A stretch of 64,000 nucleotides of DNA from assembly GCA_028684065.1 (NCBI GenBank), contig JAQUGO010000002.1:248001-312000 (forward strand), given 5' to 3'. The DNA is from Sulfurospirillaceae bacterium (GTDB taxonomy: Bacteria > Campylobacterota > Campylobacteria > Campylobacterales > Sulfurospirillaceae). Positions within the stretch are counted from its first letter, which is position 1, and each line of letters begins with the position of its first letter. The notes under the pieces are model-generated. The model had not been told where the DNA came from, made no database searches, and saw only the letters and a program-made list of their open reading frames with translations. This document shows, piece after piece, positions 37,354-45,282 of the stretch. The position numbers were made by a program, and so were the translations under genes.

Positions 37354-38943
37354 TTATGGTTGTTTATACAGAAGTATATCTTTTCTTTTTTCATAAACAG
37401 CTGTTTGAATACCCATTACCCCCAAAATTGTACTAAAAAGATTGTCTTGAGAGTATGGATTGTTAGCATTTTGACGCAAAGCATCTATGTCAATACGTTC
37501 CTTGCTTTTTGTACCAAACCATAATAGAGCTCCAATATGAGTCTGCTCTTCTGGTGCCATAAAATAAGGAATACCATGCAAGTAAAGTCCATTTTCGCCT
37601 AAAGACTCTCCGTGGTCTGCCATATAAATCAATGCTGTTTGTGCTGTTTCATCATATTGCTTTAAAAAATTGATGGTTTTACTTAAAAAATAATCGGTGT
37701 ATAAAATGGCATTATCATAGGCATTACCAATCTCTTCACTACTGCACTGCTCTACTTGATTCGTTTGACATGTCGGCGTGAATTTTTCAAAATTACTTGG
37801 GTAGCGTTTATAATAAGCAGGACCATGATTTCCCATTTGATGTAAAACAATCAGGACATCTCCTTTTTGTGCTGCAATATATTCTTTCAATCCTACTAAC
37901 ATTCCCTCATCGCGACACTCATCATTACAAATCGTATTTGTTTTAGATGTTCTATAATCCTCGTAGGCAACTCTTAAAGCAACCCCTTTAGAATCAGAAT
38001 TGTTATCGCGCCATAACACATTGGTACCAGCATGTTTGAGAACATCCAAAGCATTTTCGGTAGATTTTGCCTCTTTGTCACTGTACTGTGATCTATTTAA
38101 AATTGAAAACATACACGGGACAGAAATAGCGGTCGATGTACCACATGAAGAGACTGCTGGAAGATTGATAATATCCTCTTTTTTTAACAATGGATTCGTT
38201 TCTCTTTCGTATCCATTGAGTGAAAAACGGTTAGCACGTGCCGCTTCACCAACCACGACAATTGTCACCTTACGCATTGCTGTAGGTATTTGTTTAGCAT
38301 CTAGCCCTATAGATTTTAGAGTCATTGAGCGTTGAACGAAACTATCGTAAAGATATTTACCCACAGAATAAATCGGGTAAGTTGGGTTAGTATAAAAACG
38401 CAAAGTTTTATTTTCTCTAAAAAAAGAGGTATAAAATTTACTAAAAGCAAACATTAGTGCAAGACTTATTGCTATAACCAATAGGATAGTTTTGAGTGTA
38501 CCTAAGAACTCTTTTTTATAACTTCCATAACGCACTTCTGTTTTATAGATGAGCCACGAAGGTACTAGTCCTAAGAAAAAGAGATAGCCTAACAATTTAA
38601 AACTCAGTAGGTCAGAAGATTCACTCACATTGGTTTCTGCAATATTTTGAATCATCGTATCATCAATAATAACATGGTATGTATTCATAAAATAATTTGT
38701 CCCAGAGGCAAGTAATACCAATGCAATGAGTATAATCTTAAGACTATAACGACAGGCTACAAGATTGAGTAGCATGATAAGAATAGACGTGAGTACAACC
38801 CCTAATGAAACGATAAACCCAATATTGTGCCACGAAAGAGTATAGACATTCAAGACATTACTAAAAAAAGTATAATTATCTACAAGAACTAAAAAGAGAG
38901 ATACATAAACAATAAGTTGTTTTGAGGTTGCGCGTAAAAGCAT
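37354..38943 (-). CDS. eptC: Phosphoethanolamine transferase EptC-like
   Basis: 529 residues: five N-terminal membrane spans (to about 170), then a periplasmic sulfatase-fold domain. Metal/catalytic residues: Glu233 (VVVGEAARANRF), nucleophile Thr in SCGTST (266-271), MADHGESLGENG with Asp/His. It adds phosphoethanolamine to lipid A, core sugar or, in Campylobacter, flagellar rod protein. Paired with dgkA, which recycles the diacylglycerol by-product. Confidence 0.92.
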   Translation of the reverse strand: MLLRATSKQLIVYVSLFLVLVDNYTFFSNVLNVYTLSWHNIGFIVSLGVVLTSILIMLLNLVACRYSLKIILIALVLLASGTNYFMNTYHVIIDDTMIQNIAETNVSESSDLLSFKLLGYLFFLGLVPSWLIYKTEVRYGSYKKEFLGTLKTILLVIAISLALMFAFSKFYTSFFRENKTLRFYTNPTYPIYSVGKYLYDSFVQRSMTLKSIGLDAKQIPTAMRKVTIVVVGEAARANRFSLNGYERETNPLLKKEDIINLPAVSSCGTSTAISVPCMFSILNRSQYSDKEAKSTENALDVLKHAGTNVLWRDNNSDSKGVALRVAYEDYRTSKTNTICNDECRDEGMLVGLKEYIAAQKGDVLIVLHQMGNHGPAYYKRYPSNFEKFTPTCQTNQVEQCSSEEIGNAYDNAILYTDYFLSKTINFLKQYDETAQTALIYMADHGESLGENGLYLHGIPYFMAPEEQTHIGALLWFGTKSKERIDIDALRQNANNPYSQDNLFSTILGVMGIQTAVYEKRKDILLYKQP

Positions 38944-38975
38944 TAATTTAGTATTCCTAATATTTATTTTGTGCG

Positions 38976-38981
38976 ATTATA
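38976..38981 (-). promoter_or_regulatory. -10 element of the eptC-dgkA promoter
   Basis: TATAAT on the minus strand, preceded by AGGA, 33 bp before the eptC ATG. Confidence 0.55.
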
Positions 38982-39099
38982 TCCTTTTAACATTGAACGA
39001 AGAGTAAATAATGTGTTGTAGTATAGTAACTTTAGTTAGTAAAAATTTCTATTATTGAATTGTTTATAAAACATTTAGCATGTATTTAAACTGTTTATT

Positions 39100-39105
39100 T
39101 ATACT
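39100..39105 (+). promoter_or_regulatory. -10 element of the candidate small RNA
   Basis: TATACT (five of six consensus bases), placing a start at about 39112. The 331-bp gap 38944-39274 has no gene; it holds the eptC promoter, this RNA candidate and the promoter of the DsrE-like gene. Confidence 0.5.
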
Positions 39106-39111
39106 TTCACT

Positions 39112-39204
39112 ACCAAAACTATTACCTCCTTTTTGGTTACAATCGATTCATTTTAACACCCATTACCTAGATCGCTCAAGCTAGGTAATGTTCTGCTTTT
39201 TTTT
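39112..39204 (+). ncRNA. Candidate small RNA with anti-Shine-Dalgarno loop
   Basis: About 93 nt by reading. Hairpin 1: arms ACCAAAA (39112-39118) and TTTTGGT (39131-39137), loop of 12 nt that contains ACCUCCU; ACCUCCUU (39124-39131) is the exact complement of AAGGAGGU. A single-stranded linker (39138-39160) leads to a terminator hairpin (39161-39190) and a T-run. No ORF of note lies in it. The two-hairpin plan with a C/U-rich loop recalls Helicobacter RepG, but I see no sequence match. Could instead be a leader of the DsrE-like gene. Confidence 0.5.
39161..39204 (+). terminator. Intrinsic terminator of the small-RNA candidate
   Basis: Perfect 10-bp stem CATTACCTAG/CTAGGTAATG (39161-39170 with 39181-39190), 10-nt loop, then TTCTGC and eight T. 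The U-tract is on the plus strand only. No plus-strand coding gene lies upstream within 2 kb that it could terminate. Confidence 0.7.
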
Positions 39205-39238
39205 CAAAAATCTTCTATTGTATTTTTATAATTTTAGA

Positions 39239-39244
39239 TATAAT
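39239..39244 (+). promoter_or_regulatory. -10 element of the DsrE-like gene
   Basis: TATAAT 31 bp before the ATG, preceded by AT-rich sequence; the gene has a strong AAGGAGG site. Confidence 0.55.
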
Positions 39245-39274
39245 TTTTAATCTAAAATTTTAAGGAGGCTTTAC

Positions 39275-39715
39275 ATGAAACATCTATTGACGAAGGTTTT
39301 AGTTGTCGCTGCACTAGCGGCTCCAAGTATGCTCAGTGCTGATGAGCTTAAAGGCATAAATGTGCTTATTACATCTGCTGATGCTCAAACCCAAATGATG
39401 GGCATGGTACTCTCATCCAGTATCTTAAATGACCAAAAAAAAGCTGTTAATATTACTCTTTGCGGACCAGCAGGCGCCTTAGCACTTAAAGATTCTCCTG
39501 CAGCAGACGTAAAAAAACCTGATGGCAGTATTGTTAAGCCTAAAATGGCCTTACAAGGTTTGATGAAAGCTGGTGCAGTAGTACAAGTTTGCCCTCTTTA
39601 TCTTCCCAATGTTGGCAAAGATACCAATGCTTTAGTCGAAGGTATTACGGTTGCCAAGCCACCAATGGTAGCAAAAGGTCTTACCGATCCTAACTTTAAC
39701 AATATTAGTTTTTAA
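39275..39715 (+). CDS. Exported DsrE/DsrF-family protein
   Basis: 146 residues: signal peptide to about residue 22 (PSMLSA), then a DsrE-like fold: GINVLITSADAQTQMMGMVLSS, VNITLCGPAGALALK and LKAGAVVQVCPLYLPN-like MKAGAVVQVCPLYLPN with the family cysteine. DsrE relatives handle sulfur; an exported form may act on periplasmic sulfur or thiols. Two cysteines (LCGPAG, QVCPLY) remain in the mature protein. Single gene with its own promoter. Confidence 0.85.
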   Translation: MKHLLTKVLVVAALAAPSMLSADELKGINVLITSADAQTQMMGMVLSSSILNDQKKAVNITLCGPAGALALKDSPAADVKKPDGSIVKPKMALQGLMKAGAVVQVCPLYLPNVGKDTNALVEGITVAKPPMVAKGLTDPNFNNISF

Positions 39716-39722
39716 GTCTTAC

Positions 39723-39748
39723 GTGTAAGCTTGTCAGTAAGCTTACAC
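39723..39748. terminator. Hairpin between convergent genes
   Basis: Arms GTGTAAGCTT (39723-39732) and AAGCTTACAC (39739-39748), loop of 6. No U-tract. Its right arm enters the last codons of the convergent membrane-protein gene, so it could end both transcripts. Confidence 0.5.
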
Positions 39749-40039
39749 ACACCAATTCTTAGCCAAATACCATTTGACAATAGCTACTGTTGAATAATCC
39801 ATCTCTCGCTGTTCATAGGGAATTGAAGCTATACGCATTTTAGAACTCACAATACCACTAACCAAAGTAATAAAGAGAAAAAAGGCAATTCCCACCCATA
39901 TATCATAAAAATATCCTACCAATAACCCACTCACAAGAGGAAAAAACGTGAGTAAAGCATAAATAAAATACATCAAAAATTTACACCATATACCTTGAAT
40001 ATTAGGTGTTACTTCGATAAATGGGGGAAATTCATCCAT
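39743..40039 (-). CDS. Small conserved membrane protein
   Basis: 98 residues with two or three hydrophobic spans (about 22-42, 47-66) and the start MDEFPPFIEVTPNIQG. It comes last in a five-gene run whose order matches Campylobacter Cj0371-Cj0375 as I recall it. Gap to YajQ is one base. Function unknown. Confidence 0.72.
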   Translation of the reverse strand: MDEFPPFIEVTPNIQGIWCKFLMYFIYALLTFFPLVSGLLVGYFYDIWVGIAFFLFITLVSGIVSSKMRIASIPYEQREMDYSTVAIVKWYLAKNWCV

Positions 40040-40040
40040 T

Positions 40041-40538
40041 TTATTTTAGATTGGTAAAGCTAATAGGAAAGTCAAATTCACACTCACGAATTGCTTTCAT
40101 TGCCTCTTGTAAATCATCAATTGATTTACCTTCGACTCTTACAACATCGCCGCGAATAGAAGCTTGTACTTTAAGTTTTAACTCTTTAATCTCTTTAACA
40201 ATTTTTTTAGCATCATCACTTGAAATGGCATCAACAATCGCAATAGTAAGGCGAGTCTTATTTCCCCCTGCTATTTCTCGTTTGTGCTCTTTAAGTGCCT
40301 TAGATGAGATTCCTCGTTTAATCACTTCAGAAACTAACGCTTCATACATTGCGTCCGCTTTGCTATCTGATGTACTCAGAAGTGTCACTGTTTTTGCTTT
40401 TTCATTATGTTCAAATTCACATGTAATGCCTTTAAAATCCCACCTGTTTGTGATGATTTTTTTAGCTTGTTCAAATGCATCTTTAAATTTTTGTTTATCA
40501 ATTTCTGCACTAATATCAAATGTATGCTCTTTTGCCAT
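40041..40538 (-). CDS. YajQ-family nucleotide-binding protein
   Basis: 165 residues, the family's standard length: HTFDISAEIDKQKFKDAFEQA start, TNRWDFKG, and late KLKVQASIRGDVVRV, ECEFDFPISFTN. In Xanthomonas a YajQ protein binds c-di-GMP and a transcription factor; whether that holds here is unknown. Sits between the dehydrogenase and a membrane protein gene. Confidence 0.92.
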   Translation of the reverse strand: MAKEHTFDISAEIDKQKFKDAFEQAKKIITNRWDFKGITCEFEHNEKAKTVTLLSTSDSKADAMYEALVSEVIKRGISSKALKEHKREIAGGNKTRLTIAIVDAISSDDAKKIVKEIKELKLKVQASIRGDVVRVEGKSIDDLQEAMKAIRECEFDFPISFTNLK

Positions 40539-40552
40539 CGTTTTTCCTTTAC

Positions 40553-41485
40553 TTATTGTCCTAAAAAATCTTTAATATTCTCGCTTACTAAACGTACTAA
40601 CTCAGCACGTGCTTCTTTACTTGCCCATGCGACATGCGGCGTAATACACAACCTCTCTGGATGTTTAACGTGTAACAAAGGATGATTGGCTTGCATAGGC
40701 TCAACAGCCAATACATCAAATCCTGCATAGATTCCGTGTACATCAATGGCTCTAACCAATGCATCTTCATCTACGATACCTCCTCGCCCAAGGTTTAAAA
40801 GTAAAGCACCTTGTTTCATCAGATGTAACTGCGCTTCGCCAATCAGCCCTTTTGTCTTATCATTAAGAGGAGCGTGAATGGAAACAATGTCACTTTGGGC
40901 CATTATCTGTTCTAAACTTACTTTTTCATAATGACTATCATTGTTAGCACCACTTGTTGAAAGATAAATCACTTTGGCACCAAAAGCAGAAGCAATTTTT
41001 GCGACTTCTTTGCCAATTGTACCTAGCCCTATAATGCCCCACGTTTTACCCTTGATTTCGCTAAATGGACGGTCAATGTGGGTAAAAATTTGACTTTTAA
41101 CCCACTCTCCTGATTTAACATAATGATCATAATAAGCACTCTGCCCTATCAAGTACAACGCTAACGTAAAAGTTGTTTGTGCTACCGAAGCTGTTGAGTA
41201 TCCTGCCACATTTTTAACCGTAATACCTTTACTTTTAGCATACTCTAAATCAACATTGTTCATCCCTGTTGCAGTCACGCAAATTAAGCCTAAGTTAGGG
41301 CATTCATCCATGATTTCTTTGGAGATAACCACTTTATTGGTTAAAATAATTTTTGCATCGCCAATATGCTCTACACATTGTTCTGGCGAAGTTGTCTCAA
41401 AAGCTTCAAACGTTCCAAATTGCTTAAACACACTTAAATCAACATCATCACCTAACGTTTTTGCATCTAACAGTACTATTTTCAT
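40553..41485 (-). CDS. D-2-hydroxyacid dehydrogenase
   Basis: 310 residues. NAD-binding GIIGLGTIGKEVA (about 151-163), catalytic Arg in NLGRGGIVDE, Glu in LAVEP and His in TPHVAWAS. Reduces a 2-keto acid such as hydroxypyruvate or glyoxylate, or oxidises D-lactate-like acids. Glyoxylate/hydroxypyruvate would link it to malate synthase G in this window, but that is inference. Follows the ATP-grasp gene by one base. Confidence 0.93.
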   Translation of the reverse strand: MKIVLLDAKTLGDDVDLSVFKQFGTFEAFETTSPEQCVEHIGDAKIILTNKVVISKEIMDECPNLGLICVTATGMNNVDLEYAKSKGITVKNVAGYSTASVAQTTFTLALYLIGQSAYYDHYVKSGEWVKSQIFTHIDRPFSEIKGKTWGIIGLGTIGKEVAKIASAFGAKVIYLSTSGANNDSHYEKVSLEQIMAQSDIVSIHAPLNDKTKGLIGEAQLHLMKQGALLLNLGRGGIVDEDALVRAIDVHGIYAGFDVLAVEPMQANHPLLHVKHPERLCITPHVAWASKEARAELVRLVSENIKDFLGQ

Positions 41486-41486
41486 T

Positions 41487-42668
41487 TTAATCCTTTATTC
41501 TATGTCCCACAAATTTCGAAAAATTTTCCATAATTAATCCACCTCGTCTAAAGCCAAGACCACAGCCCTCATAGGCAAAAAAGACACCTGCTTGATACGA
41601 ATTACCATGTGCATCTGTGGCTAGTTCAGTATACGCTTGATACGTAGGAATAAAATTCTCATAGGCGCCATCAACTTTAGCTAATACTTCCATATTTGTA
41701 TCATAAATAACGGTATTAGCACCTTCTCGCCCAAAAGCTCTTTTTTCAACCTGTTTTTGATTTTTAAGTGGTTCAAATGCTGTTTCAAGCAACAATGGGT
41801 GATTAGGAAAAAGATCCCATAAGATTTTCATGAATGCCTTGCTTTGAAAAATAAGCGTGTACGCAGGATTGAGGATAATCGCTTTTTGCTCCGCAATTAT
41901 TTCATCTAAGAGTAATGCCAAATCGCCCTCTTCAATCGCAATAGCTTCCCATGGAACTAATTTAAACCAATACTCAAAGTTTTCTTCGCCTTTAAAGATA
42001 CCTTCACTTCCACTAAAAGCAACTTCATCCACATAAGCAAAATCTGTATGAAAACCTGCTTCATTGGCAGCGGACTGTAACAACCGTGTCGTGTTTTCAT
42101 CTTCAAGGTTGCCACGTACTGAAGAAAAGAGGATTTTCCATCCTTCATAATGTTCACTAAATTGACTCGTATCTGCACCTAGAACAACCAAGCGTTTAAA
42201 ATTTTCCTTAAGAGCTTCCATAACAACATTAAACTGCTGTGCTTCATCCATACCATTCATTTTAAGCATAGCCCATTGCACAATGGCTGTTTCAAATAAA
42301 GAAGTTGGTGTATCAGCGTTAAATTCCATCAGTTTAATGGGTTTCCCATCTATACCACCTGCAAAATCAAAGCGTCCATACAAATGCCAATGCACGTCAT
42401 TTTCCCACGAATTTTTGATAAGATTGACAAGATTGAAAGGAATGTTTAAGTCATGAAAAAGGTTGTTATCAATGACATATTGTGCCCCTTCAACAAACAT
42501 ATCGTATAAGGTGTTAGCCGCTTGATAATAAGCTTCTGCTTCATCAGGAGTTATGACTACTAACTCGTCGGCAACATAGGAGGTATTATCGCTATCTGTA
42601 TGCCAATAAAATCCTATGGATTCTAAAAACTCAGACGTTAAAGGTTGAATTTTCTCTACATGTACCAT
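41487..42668 (-). CDS. Glutathionylspermidine-synthase-like ATP-grasp ligase
   Basis: 393 residues. Matches the C-terminal synthetase half of Gsp: HLYGRFDFAGGIDGKPIKLMEFNADTP, a phosphate/ATP motif with ILNPAYTLIFQSKAFM, and a final GLGFRRGG. Lacks the amidase domain of E. coli Gsp. It should join a carboxylate and an amine with ATP; the actual substrates in this phylum are unknown. ATG lies 4 bp after the lipoprotein stop. Confidence 0.86.
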   Translation of the reverse strand: MVHVEKIQPLTSEFLESIGFYWHTDSDNTSYVADELVVITPDEAEAYYQAANTLYDMFVEGAQYVIDNNLFHDLNIPFNLVNLIKNSWENDVHWHLYGRFDFAGGIDGKPIKLMEFNADTPTSLFETAIVQWAMLKMNGMDEAQQFNVVMEALKENFKRLVVLGADTSQFSEHYEGWKILFSSVRGNLEDENTTRLLQSAANEAGFHTDFAYVDEVAFSGSEGIFKGEENFEYWFKLVPWEAIAIEEGDLALLLDEIIAEQKAIILNPAYTLIFQSKAFMKILWDLFPNHPLLLETAFEPLKNQKQVEKRAFGREGANTVIYDTNMEVLAKVDGAYENFIPTYQAYTELATDAHGNSYQAGVFFAYEGCGLGFRRGGLIMENFSKFVGHRIKD

Positions 42669-42671
42669 GGA

Positions 42672-43301
42672 TTAACTTCCTGAGCTTGGTTTAAATGTTG
42701 ATGTGCCTGTGCCACTACTTGTGGTGCCACTTTTACTAGATCCAAAAAAGCCGCTACTTTTCGTACCACTACTTGTTCCACTACTCGCCATAGGCTTATT
42801 AAAACTACTTGTACTTCGACTATAGGCTTGGGGACTTTTATAACTGGCGGCACGTTGATTTTGAAAATTTTGATTATTAAAAAGTTTTCCACCTATCCAA
42901 CTACCTATCATTGCCCCAGCAATACTTGAGAGCAAAATCCCACCTAAGCCCATCGAATTTGAACTCATTTGTGGATTGGTTAGAGGTGAAGTATTATTAT
43001 CTATCTTGGCAGCTTCATCTTTGACAAGCTTATCAATTTCCGCTTGTGATAAAATACGCTCACTGCCATCACTATTACGCAAAATAATACGCGTCGTAGA
43101 ACTAGGATATTCTTCTGCAATTTTGTACTGGCCAGGAGCCGTCTCATCGATAATAACCAGAGCGCCTTGTGTCTTTGCCGCATCCGCTAATACATTGTTT
43201 TTATTATCATCTTTTTGTTCACACCCTTGCATACCAACAATAACCATCACACCAATACCACCAGCGATCATATAATCTGAAATTTTACGAATATATTGCA
43301 T
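42672..43301 (-). CDS. UPF0323-family lipoprotein
   Basis: 209 residues: signal ends in lipobox VGMQGC (Cys27), a conserved region with TTRIILRNSDGSERILSQAEID, a glycine-rich hydrophobic LLSSIAGAMIGSWIGGKLF (glycine-zipper-like), and a long Ser/Thr/Gly tail. Same family as Campylobacter Cj0371. Followed at once by the Gsp-like ligase, dehydrogenase, YajQ and membrane protein. Function unknown; suspected envelope role. Confidence 0.85.
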   Translation of the reverse strand: MQYIRKISDYMIAGGIGVMVIVGMQGCEQKDDNKNNVLADAAKTQGALVIIDETAPGQYKIAEEYPSSTTRIILRNSDGSERILSQAEIDKLVKDEAAKIDNNTSPLTNPQMSSNSMGLGGILLSSIAGAMIGSWIGGKLFNNQNFQNQRAASYKSPQAYSRSTSSFNKPMASSGTSSGTKSSGFFGSSKSGTTSSGTGTSTFKPSSGS

Positions 43302-43306
43302 TATCT

Positions 43307-44017
43307 TTATTTCCCTAATATTTCTTTTAATTTTTTACCTTTTTTAATAAATAGTTTTCCGTTTTTATCAATAACATCAGCATCCTTGCCAACTTTTTTT
43401 TCTAACTCATGACTAATGTTCTGTTTCTCTTTTTTCGAAAAACCCTTTTGCTTGAGATAACTGCGTAAATCTCTCCAGTCACGGTAAGACTCAAATGTAT
43501 TCTTTTCGACATAGTTCTCTTCCTCCTCATCAAGAACATCAGCATCTTCATAGAAAAAAGGTGTTGTTGAGACTCTTGTTTCATCCTCTGGATTAACGGG
43601 TTGTGTTGCTGTTTGTATTTCAGGAGATTGATGTGTGATTTGTCTGTTAGCTAACGATAGAATAATTTTAAGTTGTTCATCTCGCTCTTTATAAATAGAT
43701 TCTATCTTTTCCTTAGATTCAATTAATAATCGTTCTTTATCGTTGATAAGTCGTTCTTTATCGGCTTCAAGTTGTATATTTTTAAGTTTAATTTCTTCTA
43801 ATTGTGATTTTAAAAGTTCAATATAAGAAGGGTCTACTCCCACTTCGATTTTGCGTGCTGGACTATTTTCGCGTATTTGGCTTTTACCCATAACAATATA
43901 TTTAATGCCGTCTTCAACAACGCTTTGCAAACTTCCTCTGCGTAAACGGTTGTAAATGGCCTCTTTACTCACTCCTAACAATTTGGCTGCTTCAAGAACG
44001 GTTAGCTTTTTATCCAT
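43307..44017 (-). CDS. MerR/excisionase-type helix-turn-helix protein with coiled coil
   Basis: 236 residues: N-terminal helix-turn-helix (TVLEAAKLLGVSKEAIYNRL, 6-25) with a wing, then a long coiled coil (about 65-130; LESK/DKERL repeats), an acidic linker, and a C-terminal SYRDWRDLRSYLKQKGFSKKEKQNI domain. I find no effector domain. It is the first gene of the UPF0323 run and its promoter region holds two palindromes, so it may autoregulate that operon. Confidence 0.75.
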   Translation of the reverse strand: MDKKLTVLEAAKLLGVSKEAIYNRLRRGSLQSVVEDGIKYIVMGKSQIRENSPARKIEVGVDPSYIELLKSQLEEIKLKNIQLEADKERLINDKERLLIESKEKIESIYKERDEQLKIILSLANRQITHQSPEIQTATQPVNPEDETRVSTTPFFYEDADVLDEEEENYVEKNTFESYRDWRDLRSYLKQKGFSKKEKQNISHELEKKVGKDADVIDKNGKLFIKKGKKLKEILGK

Positions 44018-44058
44018 CTTTGTACCCTTTTAAGAAAATAGTAAGAAGATTGTACATA

Positions 44059-44077
44059 ATTACGTAATAACTGTTAT
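44059..44077. promoter_or_regulatory. Overlapping palindromes upstream of the HTH gene
   Basis: ATTACGTAAT (44059-44068) and ATAAC-T-GTTAT (44067-44077), adjoining each other. On the minus strand a -10-like TACAAT lies at 44054-44049, so these cover the -35 region. Likely operator of the HTH protein itself, as inference. Confidence 0.4.
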
Positions 44078-44164
44078 GTTATCACAGCTTTAATTAGTTT
44101 TGATTGATAAAGTTATTTTTTAGGAAGAAATTTAATATTTTGTGGTATTTGACTAGAAAAATCA

Positions 44165-44189
44165 AAGCTGGAAATTTAATTTCCAGCTT
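44165..44189 (-). terminator. Terminator of rpsU
   Basis: 10-bp stem (44165-44174 with 44180-44189), 5-nt loop, followed on the minus strand by GATTTTTC. Lies 9 bp past the rpsU stop. Confidence 0.75.
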
Positions 44190-44197
44190 CGCGTGCG

Positions 44198-44410
44198 TTA
44201 GAGTCGTGATTCGTATCTTCTAAGCATATAAAGTCTTTTAAGTTGTTTTTTACGAGCACTAATTTTATCTTTTTTACGTTTTTCTGTAGCCGTTTCATAG
44301 AAACGTCTTGCACGTACTTCAGTTACAACTAGATTTCTATCAACTTGTTTTTTGAACTTTCTATAAGCTTCGTCAAATGAATCATTAGGGTGAACTTTAA
44401 TCCCTGGCAT
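44198..44410 (-). CDS. rpsU: 30S ribosomal protein S21
   Basis: 70 residues, typical S21: [21 protein letters not shown] start, [13 protein letters not shown] middle and a very basic [18 protein letters not shown] end. It sits beside mRNA near the anti-SD on the small subunit. Single gene with its own terminator; AAAGGTGG lies upstream of the ATG. Confidence 0.96.
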   Translation of the reverse strand: MPGIKVHPNDSFDEAYRKFKKQVDRNLVVTEVRARRFYETATEKRKKDKISARKKQLKRLYMLRRYESRL

Positions 44411-44523
44411 ACTCTTCCACCACCTTTCTGATTAATTTAGGCATTTATTTTATCTAATAAGCCTTACATGTAAGCTTAAATAAAGAGACTATTTGCTTTT
44501 CGACGATAAAATATAATTATATA

Positions 44524-44553
44524 TTGACTTTGTACGTCAACATTCTGTATACT
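44524..44553 (+). promoter_or_regulatory. Sigma-70 promoter of the recombinase-like gene
   Basis: TTGACT (44524-44529) and TATACT (44548-44553) separated by 18 bp. A true -35 box is uncommon in this phylum. An inverted repeat TTGAC-N7-GTCAA (44524-44540) overlaps the -35 box, a possible operator. Confidence 0.55.
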
Positions 44554-44586
44554 TTCGTTATTAAAATGATAAAAAGGTGACATTTT

Positions 44587-45282
44587 ATGATTATAGTACT
44601 TTTAAAAAATAAAATTGATGACCCAACCATCACTGTTCAGCAAAAGCATATTCTTAAATATGCTCATCAACAAAGCCTCATAATTAATACCACAGAGATT
44701 GAAAATTCTGATCCGTCTCTTGAGCTGGAAGAACGTAAAGAATTTAAAGGCTTTTTGCGTTCTTTAGAAGAAAAAGATTGTATTATTATTTATGATCTCT
44801 TTACATTTTCAGATAAAGTAGAAGAACTGGTAAAGGTGCTTGAATGTTTATTGGCCCGCTCTATTACAGTTCATCTTGCCAATAGCAACACAATTATTGA
44901 TACCCAAACTAAGCCCCTTGCCTTATTGGAAATCCTTTCTAAGCAACGCGAAATCGTTAAAAATTTAGCTCTTGAAAAGATACAAGGAAGACCCAAAGGA
45001 AGGATGTCAAAATCAAAATTTGATATCTATCGACCACAGATTATTGAGTTACTAGAAAGTGGAAAATCAGTTAGCACGATAGCGACACATCTTAATGTAA
45101 GCCGTACCTCTTTAAAAGATTATATCAATTCTAGAGGATTAAAAGATTTGGTTAAAGCCAAGCTTTCACTTTTAAAATCACATAAAAAAGAAATTACTCT
45201 CAAAAAAGACGGTACACCAAAAGAGTGCTCGTTGATCAAAGATGTCGTTTCCATAACAGAAGGAACAACCAATGCATTGTAA
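44587..45282 (+). CDS. Serine-recombinase-like DNA-binding protein, catalytic residues lost
   Basis: 231 residues. The N-terminal 140 follow the serine-resolvase fold (FLRSLEEKDCIIIYDLFTFSDKV; LECLLARSITVHLANS), but the N-terminal strand IIVLLKNKIDD has no catalytic serine in the usual YxRxS place, and the DRLxRS arginines are replaced by DLFTFSDK. A linker GRPKGRMS leads to a helix-turn-helix (SVSTIATHLNVSRTSLKDYI, about 157-176), then a basic tail. It probably binds DNA without recombining it. Its end overlaps ccoG by 11 bp, so it may regulate or be coupled to ccoG. Confidence 0.75.
   Translation: MIIVLLKNKIDDPTITVQQKHILKYAHQQSLIINTTEIENSDPSLELEERKEFKGFLRSLEEKDCIIIYDLFTFSDKVEELVKVLECLLARSITVHLANSNTIIDTQTKPLALLEILSKQREIVKNLALEKIQGRPKGRMSKSKFDIYRPQIIELLESGKSVSTIATHLNVSRTSLKDYINSRGLKDLVKAKLSLLKSHKKEITLKKDGTPKECSLIKDVVSITEGTTNAL

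Noticed and set aside
38944-39274. A missed protein gene in the longest gap
   Set aside because: No frame with a start, ribosome site and coding-like composition is seen; only promoter, hairpin and terminator signals are present.
44587-45282. A mobile element or active invertase
   Set aside because: No flanking inverted repeats or invertible segment are visible and catalytic residues are missing.
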